From the NCBI RefSeq assembly GCF_000716435.1, contig NZ_JNWO01000012.1:124001-188000 (forward strand): a stretch of DNA of 64,000 nucleotides, given 5' to 3'. The first letter of the stretch is position 1. Every line of letters starts with the position of its first letter. The translations under genes were made by a program, and so were the position numbers. Source of the DNA: Streptomyces xylophagus. Its GTDB lineage: Bacteria; Actinomycetota; Actinomycetes; Streptomycetales; Streptomycetaceae. This document shows positions 41,157 to 49,626 of this stretch, one piece after another. Below the pieces are notes generated by a model. The model did not search any database. It was not told the DNA's origin and saw nothing but the letters and a program-made list of their open reading frames with translations.

Positions 41157-42230
41157 ATGGACGGAGCGACGACAACAGGGGCAGGCGGCCTGCGGTCCGT
41201 ACCGCAACAGGACCAGGTCCAGCGCAGGTCGAGGCTGTTCCTGAAAACGCTGTTCGCGATCTTAGCGGGAGGCGCCGCCTTCTTCGTGACCAACGTCCTG
41301 AACGAGAACGACGGCGATCTGTGGCAGTGGACGATGTCCATCGTCCTCGGCAGCGCGACGCTGATCGTGCAACTGCTCGTGGACTTCGGGGAGCGGCTGG
41401 AAGCCGTCCAGGAGAGCCAGAAGCGGCGCATCCGGGACATGAAGGACAGCCTCGCCAGCCATCACACCGAGATGCGGGCGGCGGTCGACGAGAGCTTCGC
41501 CAAGATCAACGCCGCGACGGAGCTGTACAGCAAGGTCGACGGCTCGGTGCTGCGCTCCGACGAGGTGACCCGGCTGGTGCTGGGCTACACAAAAGTGGGC
41601 GAGCAGGGGGCGGACATCGTGAAGGCGTTCGCCGAGGAGGAGTTGGGGCGGCTCGCGCTCCTCATGGAGAACCTCGGCAACCGCACGGCGGACTGCCCCG
41701 GCGAGAACCACGAGTGGCTGATCGACCTCACCAAGTGCGTCCGGCGGACCCTGCACGCCACCAGCACGTCCGTGGACCGTGACTTCTGGTCGAGCGAGCC
41801 CGCGCGGCGCTATCTCGTCGCCCAGGAGGCGGCGATCAAGACACGGCGGGTGCAGGTCCGGCGGGTGTTCCTCGTCGACGAGGAGGAGGAGGTCACCGGC
41901 AGCCTCCGCCAACTCTGCGAGAGACACCGCAAGTTCGGGATCGACGCGCGTATCGCGGTCCGGTCCCAGCTGGAACCGACCGCCCAGATGAACTCGTTGA
42001 ACGACTTCATCGTCTTCGACGGCGAACTCTGCTACGAGACCGAGCCCGACATCCGGGTCATGCCGGCCAGGACGACGCTGAAGCTGACGCGCGAGCACGT
42101 GGAGGAGCGCGTCAACCGCTTCAACGTCCTGTGGGAGGCGACGGAACCACAGCGCGATCCGGAGCCGGAGCCGGAGCCGGACGAGGGAAGGGCGGTCACA
42201 CATCCCGCCGGTCGACGGCAACAACCGTGA
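41157..42230 (+). CDS. membrane protein with coiled coil and PLD-like cytoplasmic domain, last gene of cluster
   Basis: A 357-residue protein; GGGGGAGG before ATG 41157 is the ribosome binding site. Two TMs (about 28-48 and 55-77) are followed by a coiled coil (78-115, RLEAVQESQKRRIRDMKDSL). The cytoplasmic part contains DRDFWSSEPARRYLVAQEAAIKTRRVQVRRVFLVDEEEEV. This W..P..YL....A...R.V.V.R.F pattern is seen in degenerate phospholipase-D-like regulatory domains; that match is from memory and weak. The C-terminal tail is Glu/Pro-rich. The 41-bp gap suggests the same operon. Its 3' end overlaps the convergent permease gene by 35 bp. Confidence 0.78.
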   Translation: MDGATTTGAGGLRSVPQQDQVQRRSRLFLKTLFAILAGGAAFFVTNVLNENDGDLWQWTMSIVLGSATLIVQLLVDFGERLEAVQESQKRRIRDMKDSLASHHTEMRAAVDESFAKINAATELYSKVDGSVLRSDEVTRLVLGYTKVGEQGADIVKAFAEEELGRLALLMENLGNRTADCPGENHEWLIDLTKCVRRTLHATSTSVDRDFWSSEPARRYLVAQEAAIKTRRVQVRRVFLVDEEEEVTGSLRQLCERHRKFGIDARIAVRSQLEPTAQMNSLNDFIVFDGELCYETEPDIRVMPARTTLKLTREHVEERVNRFNVLWEATEPQRDPEPEPEPDEGRAVTHPAGRRQQP

Positions 42231-43032
42231 CCACCGCGGCGACCGCGGCCCACACCGCGAACACGGTCCACGCGCCCGTGACGGTCGTCGGATACCGCTC
42301 GGCCAACCTGTAGGGCATGTGGCCGTAGTTGACCTGGACGAGTCGGTCCCAGGCGTTGAAGGGAAGGGCGTTGCGGACGCAGGCCGTCCAGTGGTAGCGC
42401 TCGGTGACGAAGATGGGGAGGAGGAGCAGGAGGCCGGTCGCGAGGACCATCGTCGTGGCGCTGTGCCGGATCAGCGCGCCCATCGCCATGCCGACCAGGG
42501 CTGACACCGGGGCGAGCAGCGCCGACGCGACGACCACCCGCAGGGCGCCGGGGTAGCTGATCGACAGGCCCACGCCGCGCCCGGACAGGATCGCCTGGCT
42601 CGCCGCGAAGGAGGCGGACGCGACTACCGCGCCGTACACCGTCATGACCGCGGTCACCACGGCCGCCTTCGCCGACATCAGCGCCCGGCGGTCCGGCACG
42701 GCCGCGAAGGTCGTGCGGACGAGCCCCGTCGCGTACTCGCCGACGACCGTGACCGCGCCGACGCTCGCCGCCGTCAGGACCAGGATCATCGCGGCGCCGT
42801 TGGTGAAGGCGTCGAACAGCGCGGTGTTGGCGAACTGGTCGCGTGTCACGTTGTTGTAGTGCGGATAGTTGACGTAGTCGGCGCGCGCCGCGTTCGCGTT
42901 CACGGCGATCACGACGAGGGTGCTGACGCCGATCGCCCAGTAAGTGGAGCGCAGGGAACGGAGTTTGAGCCACTCGGCGGCCAGCAGATCGGTGAAGCGC
43001 GGGGCGGGCACGGTCAGGGCGACGGTCGTCAT
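42196..43032 (-). CDS. ABC-2 type exporter permease
   Basis: A 278-residue six-TM permease. LLAAEWLKLRSLRSTYWAIGVSTLVVIAV is the usual cytoplasmic start and first helix of small ABC-2 permeases, and VVGEYATGLVRTTFAAVPDRRALMSAKA is the family loop. It is coupled to the ATPase gene by a four-base overlap. It probably exports an antibiotic, peptide or lipid. A two-component system is divergently encoded next to it. Confidence 0.9.
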   Translation of the reverse strand: MTTVALTVPAPRFTDLLAAEWLKLRSLRSTYWAIGVSTLVVIAVNANAARADYVNYPHYNNVTRDQFANTALFDAFTNGAAMILVLTAASVGAVTVVGEYATGLVRTTFAAVPDRRALMSAKAAVVTAVMTVYGAVVASASFAASQAILSGRGVGLSISYPGALRVVVASALLAPVSALVGMAMGALIRHSATTMVLATGLLLLLPIFVTERYHWTACVRNALPFNAWDRLVQVNYGHMPYRLAERYPTTVTGAWTVFAVWAAVAAVVTVVAVDRRDV

Positions 43033-43979
43033 CGGGAGTCTCCGGCCAGGTATTCGACGCTGTGGGCGGTCAGTTCCATGAAGGCCGCCTCCAGGGAGGC
43101 GTGCTCGGTGGTCAACTCCCGCAGCAGGAAGTGGTGTTCGTGCGCGAGTTCGCCGACACGAGCGGCGGCCACCCCGGTGACCCGCAGCATCTCCGCACCC
43201 TCCGACGCCACCACCGCACCCTCCGAGGCCAGTACGGCGGCCAGCGCGCCCGCGTCCGGAGTCCGTACGGTCACCGTCGGCGCGGTACCGCGTGCGGCGA
43301 AGTCGGTGAGGCTCTCGGCGGCGATCAGCTCACCCTTGCCGATGACGATGAGCTGGTCGGCCGTGTTCTCCATCTCGGACATCAGATGGCTGGAGACGAA
43401 GACGGTACGGCCCTCCGCCGCCAGCTTCCGGAACAGGCTCCGTACCCACAACACCCCTTCCGGATCAAGGCCGTTGAGGGGTTCGTCGAAGAGGAGGACG
43501 GGCGGGTCGCCGAGCAGGGCGGTCGCGATGCCGAGCCGTTGCTTCATGCCGAGGGAGTAGCCGCCGACCCGGCGCCGGGCCGCCGCCCCGGTGAGGCCCA
43601 CCTCGGTGAGCACCTCCTCCACCCGGCTCGCCGGGATGCGGTTGCTGCGGGCCAGCGTCCGCAGGTGCGCCCGCGCGGACCGCCCGCCGTGCACATCGTT
43701 CGCGTCCAGCAGCGCACCGACGTGGCGCAGCCCGCGCGCATGACGGCGGAAGGTGTGACCGCTGATCGTGGCGCTCCCGTCGGTCGGCGCCACAAGTCCC
43801 AGCAACATCCGCAGAGTTGTGGTCTTGCCGGCGCCGTTCGGGCCGAGGAATCCGGTGACGTGCCCGGGCCGGACCGTGAAGGACAGTTCGCGTACGGCGG
43901 TGGTGGGGCCGTACCGCTTCGTCAGTTCGTCGACTTCAATCACGGGACCACGGTTTCGCGGACGGCCGGTCCCCGGCAT
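43029..43979 (-). CDS. ABC-2 exporter ATPase
   Basis: A 316-residue ATPase. Walker A LGPNGAGKTTT, the signature YSLGMKQRLGIATALL, Walker B LLFDEPLNGLDPEG and the switch VSSHLMSEME are intact. The C-terminal 90 residues form the DrrA-like accessory domain. With the 42196 permease it makes a complete exporter of the antibiotic-resistance or lantibiotic-immunity type. The ATG at 43979 adds 12 residues before the family start; GTG 43943 (VIEVDELTKRYG) may be the real start. Confidence 0.92.
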   Translation of the reverse strand: MPGTGRPRNRGPVIEVDELTKRYGPTTAVRELSFTVRPGHVTGFLGPNGAGKTTTLRMLLGLVAPTDGSATISGHTFRRHARGLRHVGALLDANDVHGGRSARAHLRTLARSNRIPASRVEEVLTEVGLTGAAARRRVGGYSLGMKQRLGIATALLGDPPVLLFDEPLNGLDPEGVLWVRSLFRKLAAEGRTVFVSSHLMSEMENTADQLIVIGKGELIAAESLTDFAARGTAPTVTVRTPDAGALAAVLASEGAVVASEGAEMLRVTGVAAARVGELAHEHHFLLRELTTEHASLEAAFMELTAHSVEYLAGDSR

Positions 43980-44040
43980 CGGCCGGGCGCTGACATTCGT
44001 ACCGCGTCGATGTCGACCCTGGTTGTACGTCTCCGGGCCG

Positions 44041-44076
44041 ATGACCGCACCCGCCCCGTGCCCCTACGCTCACGGC
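44041..44076 (+). promoter_or_regulatory. leaderless promoter of the two-component operon
   Basis: ATGACC (44041-44046) as -35 and TACGCT (44065-44070) as -10 are 18 bp apart. The ATG at 44077 follows the -10 box by six bases. Confidence 0.55.
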
Positions 44077-45279
44077 ATGCCCGCCACACCGACCCGGCCC
44101 CTGCTCAAGCGCGTGCCGCCGGTTGCCTGGACGGCCGTGCCCTGGCTCTACGGAACGCTGTTCGCGATCCGGATCTTCTTCCACCTCCCCTTCATGCCGA
44201 CCGATCCCTTCCCGCCCGCGCGGGACGGCTGGGTGCTCATCGCGGCGGGCAGTGTCCTCGCCCCGGCCGGATGTGCGCTGCTGCGTCACCGCCCGCTGCC
44301 GGCGCTCGGGCTGCTGCTGGCGGGCACGTACGCCGTGACGCTGGGCCTGAACGGGCTGACGGTGGGCCTGATCCACTACGCGGCGATCGACATCGCCGTG
44401 GGCTGGATCGCCACGAGCACCGGCCGCCGCCGCAGCCTCACCGCCCTCGCGCTCGCGATCGCCGTCCTGCCCTTCTACGAACTCACCCGGACCGGCCTCG
44501 GCCGCCCCCTCCTCTTCACCTACAGCACGGGCCGGGGCGACTGGCAGAGCTGGTCGGTGCTCGCCCTCACGGCCGTCGTCGCCTGGCTGATCGGCAACTC
44601 CGTCCGGCAGAACCGCGCTTACGCCGAGCGGCTCACCACGCAGGCCGCGACCCAGGCCGTCACCGCCGAACGCCTGCGCATCGCGCGGGAGATGCACGAC
44701 ACCGTGGCCCACAGCATCGGCATCATCGCCCTCCAGGCGGGCGCGGCGGCCCGGGTCACCACGACCCAGCCGGAGGCCGCGAGGGAGGCGATGCGGGCCG
44801 TGGAGACCGAGGGGCGCGAGACCCTCGCCGGGCTGCGCCGCATGCTCGTCGCGCTGCGGGCGGCCGACGAGACACCCGTGCTGCCCGCCGGGCTCGGTGA
44901 CGTCGACCGGCTCGCCGCCACGACCACCGCGGCCGGCGTACGCGTCGACGTGCGCCGGCGCGGCGAACCGCGTCAACTCCCGCCCGACATCGACCTGTCG
45001 GCGTTCCGCATCATCCAGGAGTCCGTCACCAACGTCGTACGGCACGCGGGCACCCGCGCGTGCCGGGTCACCCTCGACTACCGCGACGACGAACTCGCCC
45101 TGGAGGTGACCGATGACGGGCGCGGGCACGGCACGGTGACCGACACCGGGTTCGGGCTGGCGGGCATGAGAGAGCGAGTCGCCCTGCTGCACGGGGAGTT
45201 CACGGCCGCACCACGCCCCGAGGGTGGCTTCAGGGTCGCGGCGCGACTGCCGGTACCGGCGTCGGCGGTGGCTCGATGA
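44077..45279 (+). CDS. NarL-type sensor histidine kinase
   Basis: A 400-residue kinase with about five TMs in the first 175 residues. A coiled linker leads to the HisKA_3 box RIAREMHDTVAHSIGIIALQAGAAARV with His207. The ATP domain has ESVTNVVRHAGTRACRVTL and DDGRGHG ... GFGLAGMRERV. The start at ATG 44077 is set by the leaderless promoter; the frame stays open farther upstream without kinase features. It overlaps the regulator gene by four bases and is divergent from the ABC-2 exporter, its likely regulatory target. Confidence 0.92.
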   Translation: MPATPTRPLLKRVPPVAWTAVPWLYGTLFAIRIFFHLPFMPTDPFPPARDGWVLIAAGSVLAPAGCALLRHRPLPALGLLLAGTYAVTLGLNGLTVGLIHYAAIDIAVGWIATSTGRRRSLTALALAIAVLPFYELTRTGLGRPLLFTYSTGRGDWQSWSVLALTAVVAWLIGNSVRQNRAYAERLTTQAATQAVTAERLRIAREMHDTVAHSIGIIALQAGAAARVTTTQPEAAREAMRAVETEGRETLAGLRRMLVALRAADETPVLPAGLGDVDRLAATTTAAGVRVDVRRRGEPRQLPPDIDLSAFRIIQESVTNVVRHAGTRACRVTLDYRDDELALEVTDDGRGHGTVTDTGFGLAGMRERVALLHGEFTAAPRPEGGFRVAARLPVPASAVAR

Positions 45280-45965
45280 GCGGGCCCGTCCGTGTGCTCC
45301 TCGCCGACGACCAGCAACTCATCCGTACCGCGCTGCGGATGGTGATGGCCGACATCGACGACGTGGAGGTCGTCGGGGAGGCGAGCACCGGGGCGGAGGC
45401 GGTGCGGCTGACGGCCGAACTCGCCCCGGATGTCGTGGTGATGGACATCCGCATGCCCGGGATGGACGGCATCGAGGCCACCCGCAGGATCACGGCGAGC
45501 GCGTCGGTGACCCGGGTCGTCGTCCTCACGACCTTCGACGACGACGAATACGTCTACGGCGCGTTGCGCGCGGGCGCGTCCGGGTTCCTGGTCAAGGACA
45601 TGGCCCTGGACGACATCATCGGCGCGGTACGGGTGGTGGCCGCCGGGGACGCCCTGATCGCCCCGAGCGTGACCCGGCGCCTGATCCACGACTTCGCGTC
45701 GTCCCGCCCCGAACCGGACCGGGTGCAGCGGGAGTTGACCGGCATCACCGAGCGGGAACGCGAAGTCCTGACACTGGTCGGTTCGGGGCTGTCCAACACG
45801 GAGATCGCGGCCGAGCTGCACATCAGCGTGGCCACGGCGAAGACGTACCTGACCCGCCTCTTCACCAAGCTGGACGCGAGGGACCGGGTCCAGTTGGTGA
45901 TCCTCGCCTACGAGGCGGGGCTGGTCTCCGTGGGCCAGGAGTCACGCCCTGGGCAGCGGCCCTGA
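45276..45965 (+). CDS. NarL/LuxR-type response regulator
   Basis: A 229-residue regulator coupled to the kinase. The receiver domain has LADDQ, phosphoacceptor Asp57 (VVVMDIRMPGMDG) and Lys in FLVKDMALDD. The LuxR helix-turn-helix is ITEREREVLTLVGSGLSNTEIAAELHISVATAKTYLTRLFTKLDARDRVQLV. Together with the exporter this resembles the many Streptomyces drug-sensing TCS-ABC modules. Confidence 0.93.
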   Translation: MSGPVRVLLADDQQLIRTALRMVMADIDDVEVVGEASTGAEAVRLTAELAPDVVVMDIRMPGMDGIEATRRITASASVTRVVVLTTFDDDEYVYGALRAGASGFLVKDMALDDIIGAVRVVAAGDALIAPSVTRRLIHDFASSRPEPDRVQRELTGITEREREVLTLVGSGLSNTEIAAELHISVATAKTYLTRLFTKLDARDRVQLVILAYEAGLVSVGQESRPGQRP

Positions 45966-46033
45966 AAACGCTTCGCCCGTGCTGGTCCCGTCCGGTACGG
46001 TCGCGAGGTTGTTTTCACTGCTGGGAGGCCGTT

Positions 46034-46414
46034 GTGGCGAGTCGTATCGGTGAGCTGGTGCTCGGTTGTCGTGACCCGGAGCTGCTGGCGCGGTTCTGGT
46101 GCGAGGTCCTGGACTTCGTCGTCCTCGAACGCGAGGAGGGTCAGTGGGTGGAGATCGGGACGCCCGAGGGGTTCGGCGGCCCGCACCCCACGCTCTTCTT
46201 CAGCCGCAGGGACGAGCCGGAACCCGGGAAGTCCCGGCTGCACATCGACATCAACGCCACCGACCGCGACCAGGAGGCCGAGCTCGAACGCCTGCTGAAG
46301 CTCGGCGCCCGCCCGGCCGACATCGGGCAGACGGGGGAGGAGCAGTGGCACGTCCTGCAAGACCCCGAGGGCAATGAGTTCTGCCTGCTCAAGGCCCGCA
46401 TCAACCCCCTCTGA
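46034..46414 (+). CDS. VOC-superfamily (glyoxalase-like) protein
   Basis: A 126-residue protein with GTG start behind GGGAGG. One full set of paired beta-alpha-beta-beta-beta modules is seen: SRIGELVLGCRDPELLARFWCEVLDFVVLEREEGQWVEIG and RLHIDINATDRDQEAELERLLKLGARPAD ... WHVLQDPEGNEFCLLKA. His and Glu at VOC metal positions (RLHIDI, NEFCL) are present. It resembles pterin-dehydratase-like or bleomycin-type VOC proteins. Function unknown. Confidence 0.85.
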   Translation: MASRIGELVLGCRDPELLARFWCEVLDFVVLEREEGQWVEIGTPEGFGGPHPTLFFSRRDEPEPGKSRLHIDINATDRDQEAELERLLKLGARPADIGQTGEEQWHVLQDPEGNEFCLLKARINPL

Positions 46415-46423
46415 CGCGGGGGC

Positions 46424-46702
46424 CTAGGAGACGAGGGAGCCGATGAACTCCGCCCAGGCATCGGCTCCGACCACGATCACCGGCCCACCAACAGACACCT
46501 TGCTGTCACGGACGGGGATGACGCCGGGGACTCCGTCGGCTACCTCGACGCAGGTACCGCCGTTGCCGTCGCTGTACGTGCTCTTGCGCCAGCGGGCGGC
46601 GCCGAGGAAGTCGTAGGCGATCTCGACGCACTCTTCCCCGGCGTCGCCGCTGCTGTAAGTGCTCTTGCGCCAGCGGGCGTTGGTCAGGTCGTACTCGCGC
46701 AT
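46424..46702 (-). CDS. DUF397 protein with two tandem repeats
   Basis: A 92-residue protein containing the DUF397 core twice: ARWRKSTYSSGDAGEECVEIA (about 9-29) and ARWRKSTYSDGNGGTCVEVA (about 36-55). The usual tail VIPVRDSKVSVGGPVIVVGADAWAEFI follows. The duplicated core is separated by only six or seven residues. DUF397 proteins are encoded beside Scr1-like helix-turn-helix proteins throughout Streptomyces and behave in a toxin-antitoxin-like or developmental-switch way. It overlaps the regulator gene by 19 bp. Confidence 0.9.
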   Translation of the reverse strand: MREYDLTNARWRKSTYSSGDAGEECVEIAYDFLGAARWRKSTYSDGNGGTCVEVADGVPGVIPVRDSKVSVGGPVIVVGADAWAEFIGSLVS

Positions 46703-47517
46703 CGTCGGTAGTCCTCCGCCGTCGCCTTGATCAGAGCCAGGGACGCCTCCGGCGACAACGCGGCGGCCCTGATCAGATCGTATGACGCGCGGGCCCGCTT
46801 CACTACCGCTGGCTCGTCCAGCAGGTTTCCCGAAAGCACCCCTTCTGTATAGACAGTTGGCGGTGCGTCCGCGAACTCCATGAGCGTCAGCAGCTTGCCC
46901 ATGTACGGGTGCGGGCCGGCCGTGAACGGCATTACCTGCACCAGTGCCTTGCGTTCCCGGACCAGCGTCGTGATGTCGTCCAGCTGGCGTGCCATGACCT
47001 CCGGTCCGCCGACCGGGATGCGCAGGATCGCCTCGTGCAGTACTGCCCAATACGCGGGCCGCGTGGCGTCTTTGAGGAGTTGCGCCCTGTCCATGCGGGC
47101 CGTGACGAGTTCCTCGATGTACTTGTCGGTCGCGAACGGGTTGCTCACCAGGTACAGCGCCTCCGCGTACTCCCGTGTTTGGAGGAGTCCCGGGACCACC
47201 ATCGGCGCGTACTGCCAGATCTCCGTGGCCTGCTGCTCCAGCTCCGCCACGTGTGCGAAGTACTCCGTGTAGGGCTGATCCTTGATGAGCTTGTGATAGA
47301 GGCGCTCGAAAATGCCGTCTGTTTCCAGGATTCTGTCGAACTGGATGGCCAGATCCATCTGCGGTTTCCGAATAGCCTGTTCGAATTGGCCGATATAAGT
47401 GCCGGAGACAAAGACGAGCGCTCCCAGCTGCGCCTGCGAGAGCCCCATATCCTCACGGCGTCGTCTCAGCTCGGCCCCGAAGAACTCCCAAGCCGCCAGT
47501 CGTGAACCGTTGGCCAT
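46684..47517 (-). CDS. Scr1-like helix-turn-helix regulator (DUF5753)
   Basis: A 277-residue regulator. XRE-type helix-turn-helix at 12-65 (FGAELRRRREDMGLSQAQLGALVFVSGTYIGQFEQAIRKPQMDLA) is followed by the DUF5753 domain (QYAPMVVPGLLQTREYAEALYL ... RMDRAQLL ... AVLHEAILRIPVGGPEVMARQL ... VQVMPFTAGPHPYMGKLLTLMEF). It is the antitoxin-like partner of the DUF397 gene that it overlaps. The start at ATG 47517 gives the normal family N-terminus. Confidence 0.9.
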   Translation of the reverse strand: MANGSRLAAWEFFGAELRRRREDMGLSQAQLGALVFVSGTYIGQFEQAIRKPQMDLAIQFDRILETDGIFERLYHKLIKDQPYTEYFAHVAELEQQATEIWQYAPMVVPGLLQTREYAEALYLVSNPFATDKYIEELVTARMDRAQLLKDATRPAYWAVLHEAILRIPVGGPEVMARQLDDITTLVRERKALVQVMPFTAGPHPYMGKLLTLMEFADAPPTVYTEGVLSGNLLDEPAVVKRARASYDLIRAAALSPEASLALIKATAEDYRRCASTT

Positions 47518-47701
47518 AGCCAACCCCCTTGGTCTGCACCGCAGTTGTTGTCGACAGACTCCTGCCGAGTGTAGGGGGAACAGGGCCACCCTGGAGATGG
47601 GAAGAGTGAAACTCGAAAAGGGAGGGGAGCCAGGTGTGGGCACACTGCTGGGAGGCGAAGGAAACCTTGATGGAATTCCGGATTCGGGTGCGAGGAGAGC
47701 G

Positions 47702-47917
47702 ATGAAGCCGCCTGTCGGATCGGTCGCCATGGACACCCGCACCGGAAGAGTGGGCATCGTCATGGGGCATGAAGGTCCTTATGTTCAGCTGCGCCCTTAC
47801 GGCGGTGGACGCGAGTGGGACGTCGAGCCGGCCGCCGTGCGGGACGCGACCCCGGCCGAGCGGCTGAGCGCGGCGACCGCGTATGCGAACGCCCGCAGTC
47901 GCGGTGAGGTGCCTTGA
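47702..47917 (+). CDS. small conserved protein
   Basis: A 71-residue protein. GAGGAGA seven bases before ATG 47702 sets the start. MKPPVGSVAMDTRTGRVGIVMGHEGPYVQLRPYGGGREWDVEPAAVRDATPAERL has the look of a small SH3-like or KOW-like barrel with a helical tail. Similar short proteins are common near Scr1/DUF397 loci in Streptomyces. No function known to me. Confidence 0.75.
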   Translation: MKPPVGSVAMDTRTGRVGIVMGHEGPYVQLRPYGGGREWDVEPAAVRDATPAERLSAATAYANARSRGEVP

Positions 47918-47945
47918 AGCGTCGTGGCGCTGCGGAGCCGTAGGG

Positions 47946-47958
47946 GACAATGGGCTCC
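47946..47958 (+). promoter_or_regulatory. -10-like element directly before recO
   Basis: GACAAT (47946-47951) lies seven bases before ATG 47959, the same arrangement and nearly the same 22 bases as before era. Confidence 0.45.
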
Positions 47959-48708
47959 ATGAGCCTGTTCCGCGACGACGGCATCGTGCTGCGCACCCAG
48001 AAGCTGGGTGAGGCGGACCGGATCATCACGCTGCTCACGCGGAGTCACGGGCGGGTACGCGCGGTGGCGCGCGGGGTGCGGCGGACCAAGTCGAAGTTCG
48101 GGGCCCGGCTGGAGCCCTTCTCGCATGTGGACGTCCAGTTCTTCGCGCGGGGGAGCGAACTCATCGGCCGCGGGCTGCCGTTGTGCACACAGAGTGAGAC
48201 GATCGCTCCGTACGGTGGCGGGATCGTGAGCGACTACGCGCGGTACACCGCCGGTACGGCGATGCTGGAGACGGCGGAGCGGTTCGCCGATCACGAGGGC
48301 GAGCCCGCCGTACAGCAGTATCTGCTGCTGGTGGGCGGGCTGCGGACCTTGGCCGGTGGCGAGCACGCGCCGCATCTCATCCTCGACGCGTTCCTGCTGC
48401 GTTCCCTCGCCGTCAACGGCTATGCGCCAAGCTTCGGTGACTGCGCGAAGTGCGGGATGGCGGGGCCCAACCGGTTCTTCTCCGTGGCGTCCGGCGGGGT
48501 CGTCTGCCCCGACTGCCGGGTGGCGGGGAGCGTCGTACCCTCACCGCAGGCCCTCGAACTGCTCGGTGCGCTGCTTACGGGAGACTGGAAGACGGCGGAC
48601 GCGTGCGAGGCGCGCTATGTGCGGGAGGGGAGCGGGCTGGTGTCCGCCTATCTGCACTGGCATCTGGAACGCGGGCTCCGCTCGCTGCGGTACGTAGAGA
48701 AGTCGTAG
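47959..48708 (+). CDS. recO: DNA repair and recombination protein RecO
   Basis: A 249-residue RecO. The N-terminal OB fold starts MSLFRDDGIVLRTQKLGEADRIITLLTRSHGRVRAVARGVRR, and the C-terminal helical part holds the zinc module CAKC ... CPDC (about 164-183). RecO anneals strands and loads RecA onto SSB-coated gaps with RecR. ATG 47959 is preferred over ATG 47950. It is followed 42 bp later by uppS, the standard actinobacterial order. Confidence 0.95.
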   Translation: MSLFRDDGIVLRTQKLGEADRIITLLTRSHGRVRAVARGVRRTKSKFGARLEPFSHVDVQFFARGSELIGRGLPLCTQSETIAPYGGGIVSDYARYTAGTAMLETAERFADHEGEPAVQQYLLLVGGLRTLAGGEHAPHLILDAFLLRSLAVNGYAPSFGDCAKCGMAGPNRFFSVASGGVVCPDCRVAGSVVPSPQALELLGALLTGDWKTADACEARYVREGSGLVSAYLHWHLERGLRSLRYVEKS

Positions 48709-48750
48709 GCACGGACGAGTACAGGTAAGTACAGAGGAGACGAGAAGCAC

Positions 48751-49602
48751 ATGGCCGTACGCGGGATCCTGGGGCGCCAGCGGCGCGAGTACAAGGCGCC
48801 GGAGCCGCACCCGTCCGGGGCCCGTGCGCCGAAGCTGCCCGGTGAGCTGATCCCGAAGCACGTGGCCATCGTCATGGACGGGAACGGGCGGTGGGCGAAG
48901 GAGCGGGGGCTGCCGCGCACCGAGGGCCACAAGGTCGGCGCCGAGCGGGTGTTGGACGTGTTGCAGGGCGGCGTCGAGATGGGCGTCGGCGCGATCTCGC
49001 TGTACGCCTTCTCCACCGAGAACTGGAAGCGGTCGCCCGACGAGGTGCGCTTCCTGATGAACTTCAACCGCGACTTCATCCGCAAGACCCGCGACACCCT
49101 CGACGAACTCGGCATCCGGGTGCGGTGGGTGGGCCGGATGCCCAAGCTGTGGCGGTCGGTGGCGAAAGAGCTCCAGATCGCTCAGGAGCAGACCAAGAAC
49201 AACGACGCGCTGACCCTGTACTTCTGCATGAACTACGGCGGGCGGGCCGAAATCGCCGACGCGGCAAAGGCGTTGGCCGAGGATGTGCAGGCGGGGCGGC
49301 TGGACCCGGCCAAGGTCGACGAGAAGACCTTCGCCAAGTACATGTACTACCCGGACATGCCCGAGGTCGACCTGTTCCTCCGGCCCAGCGGGGAACAGCG
49401 CACCTCCAACTACCTGATCTGGCAGAGCGCTTACGCCGAGATGGTCTTCCAGGACGTCCTCTGGCCGGACTTCGACCGCCGCGACCTGTGGCGTGCCTGC
49501 GTCGAATTCGCCCAGCGGGACCGGCGGTTCGGCGGCGCGGTGCCCAACGAGAAGCTGCTCGCGATGGAACAGGACATGAGGGGGCGGCCCGAAGAGGGTT
49601 AG
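48751..49602 (+). CDS. uppS: undecaprenyl / isoprenyl diphosphate synthase
   Basis: A 283-residue cis-prenyltransferase. HVAIVMDGNGRWAKERGLPRTEGHKVGAERV holds the catalytic Asp43 and the pyrophosphate-binding Arg. SLYAFSTENWKRSP and DLFLRPSGEQRTSNYLIWQSAYAEMVF (RxSGExRxSNFL type) are the other signatures. It makes the long isoprenyl diphosphate that carries peptidoglycan and wall-polymer units at the membrane. Probably co-transcribed with recO. Confidence 0.96.
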   Translation: MAVRGILGRQRREYKAPEPHPSGARAPKLPGELIPKHVAIVMDGNGRWAKERGLPRTEGHKVGAERVLDVLQGGVEMGVGAISLYAFSTENWKRSPDEVRFLMNFNRDFIRKTRDTLDELGIRVRWVGRMPKLWRSVAKELQIAQEQTKNNDALTLYFCMNYGGRAEIADAAKALAEDVQAGRLDPAKVDEKTFAKYMYYPDMPEVDLFLRPSGEQRTSNYLIWQSAYAEMVFQDVLWPDFDRRDLWRACVEFAQRDRRFGGAVPNEKLLAMEQDMRGRPEEG

Positions 49603-49612
49603 CAGCGGCCGC

Positions 49613-49626
49613 TACCATCCCGCCTC
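49613..49626 (+). promoter_or_regulatory. -10 element for leaderless YcxB-like gene
   Basis: TACCAT (49613-49618) is eight bases before ATG 49627. No ribosome binding site is seen. Confidence 0.45.
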
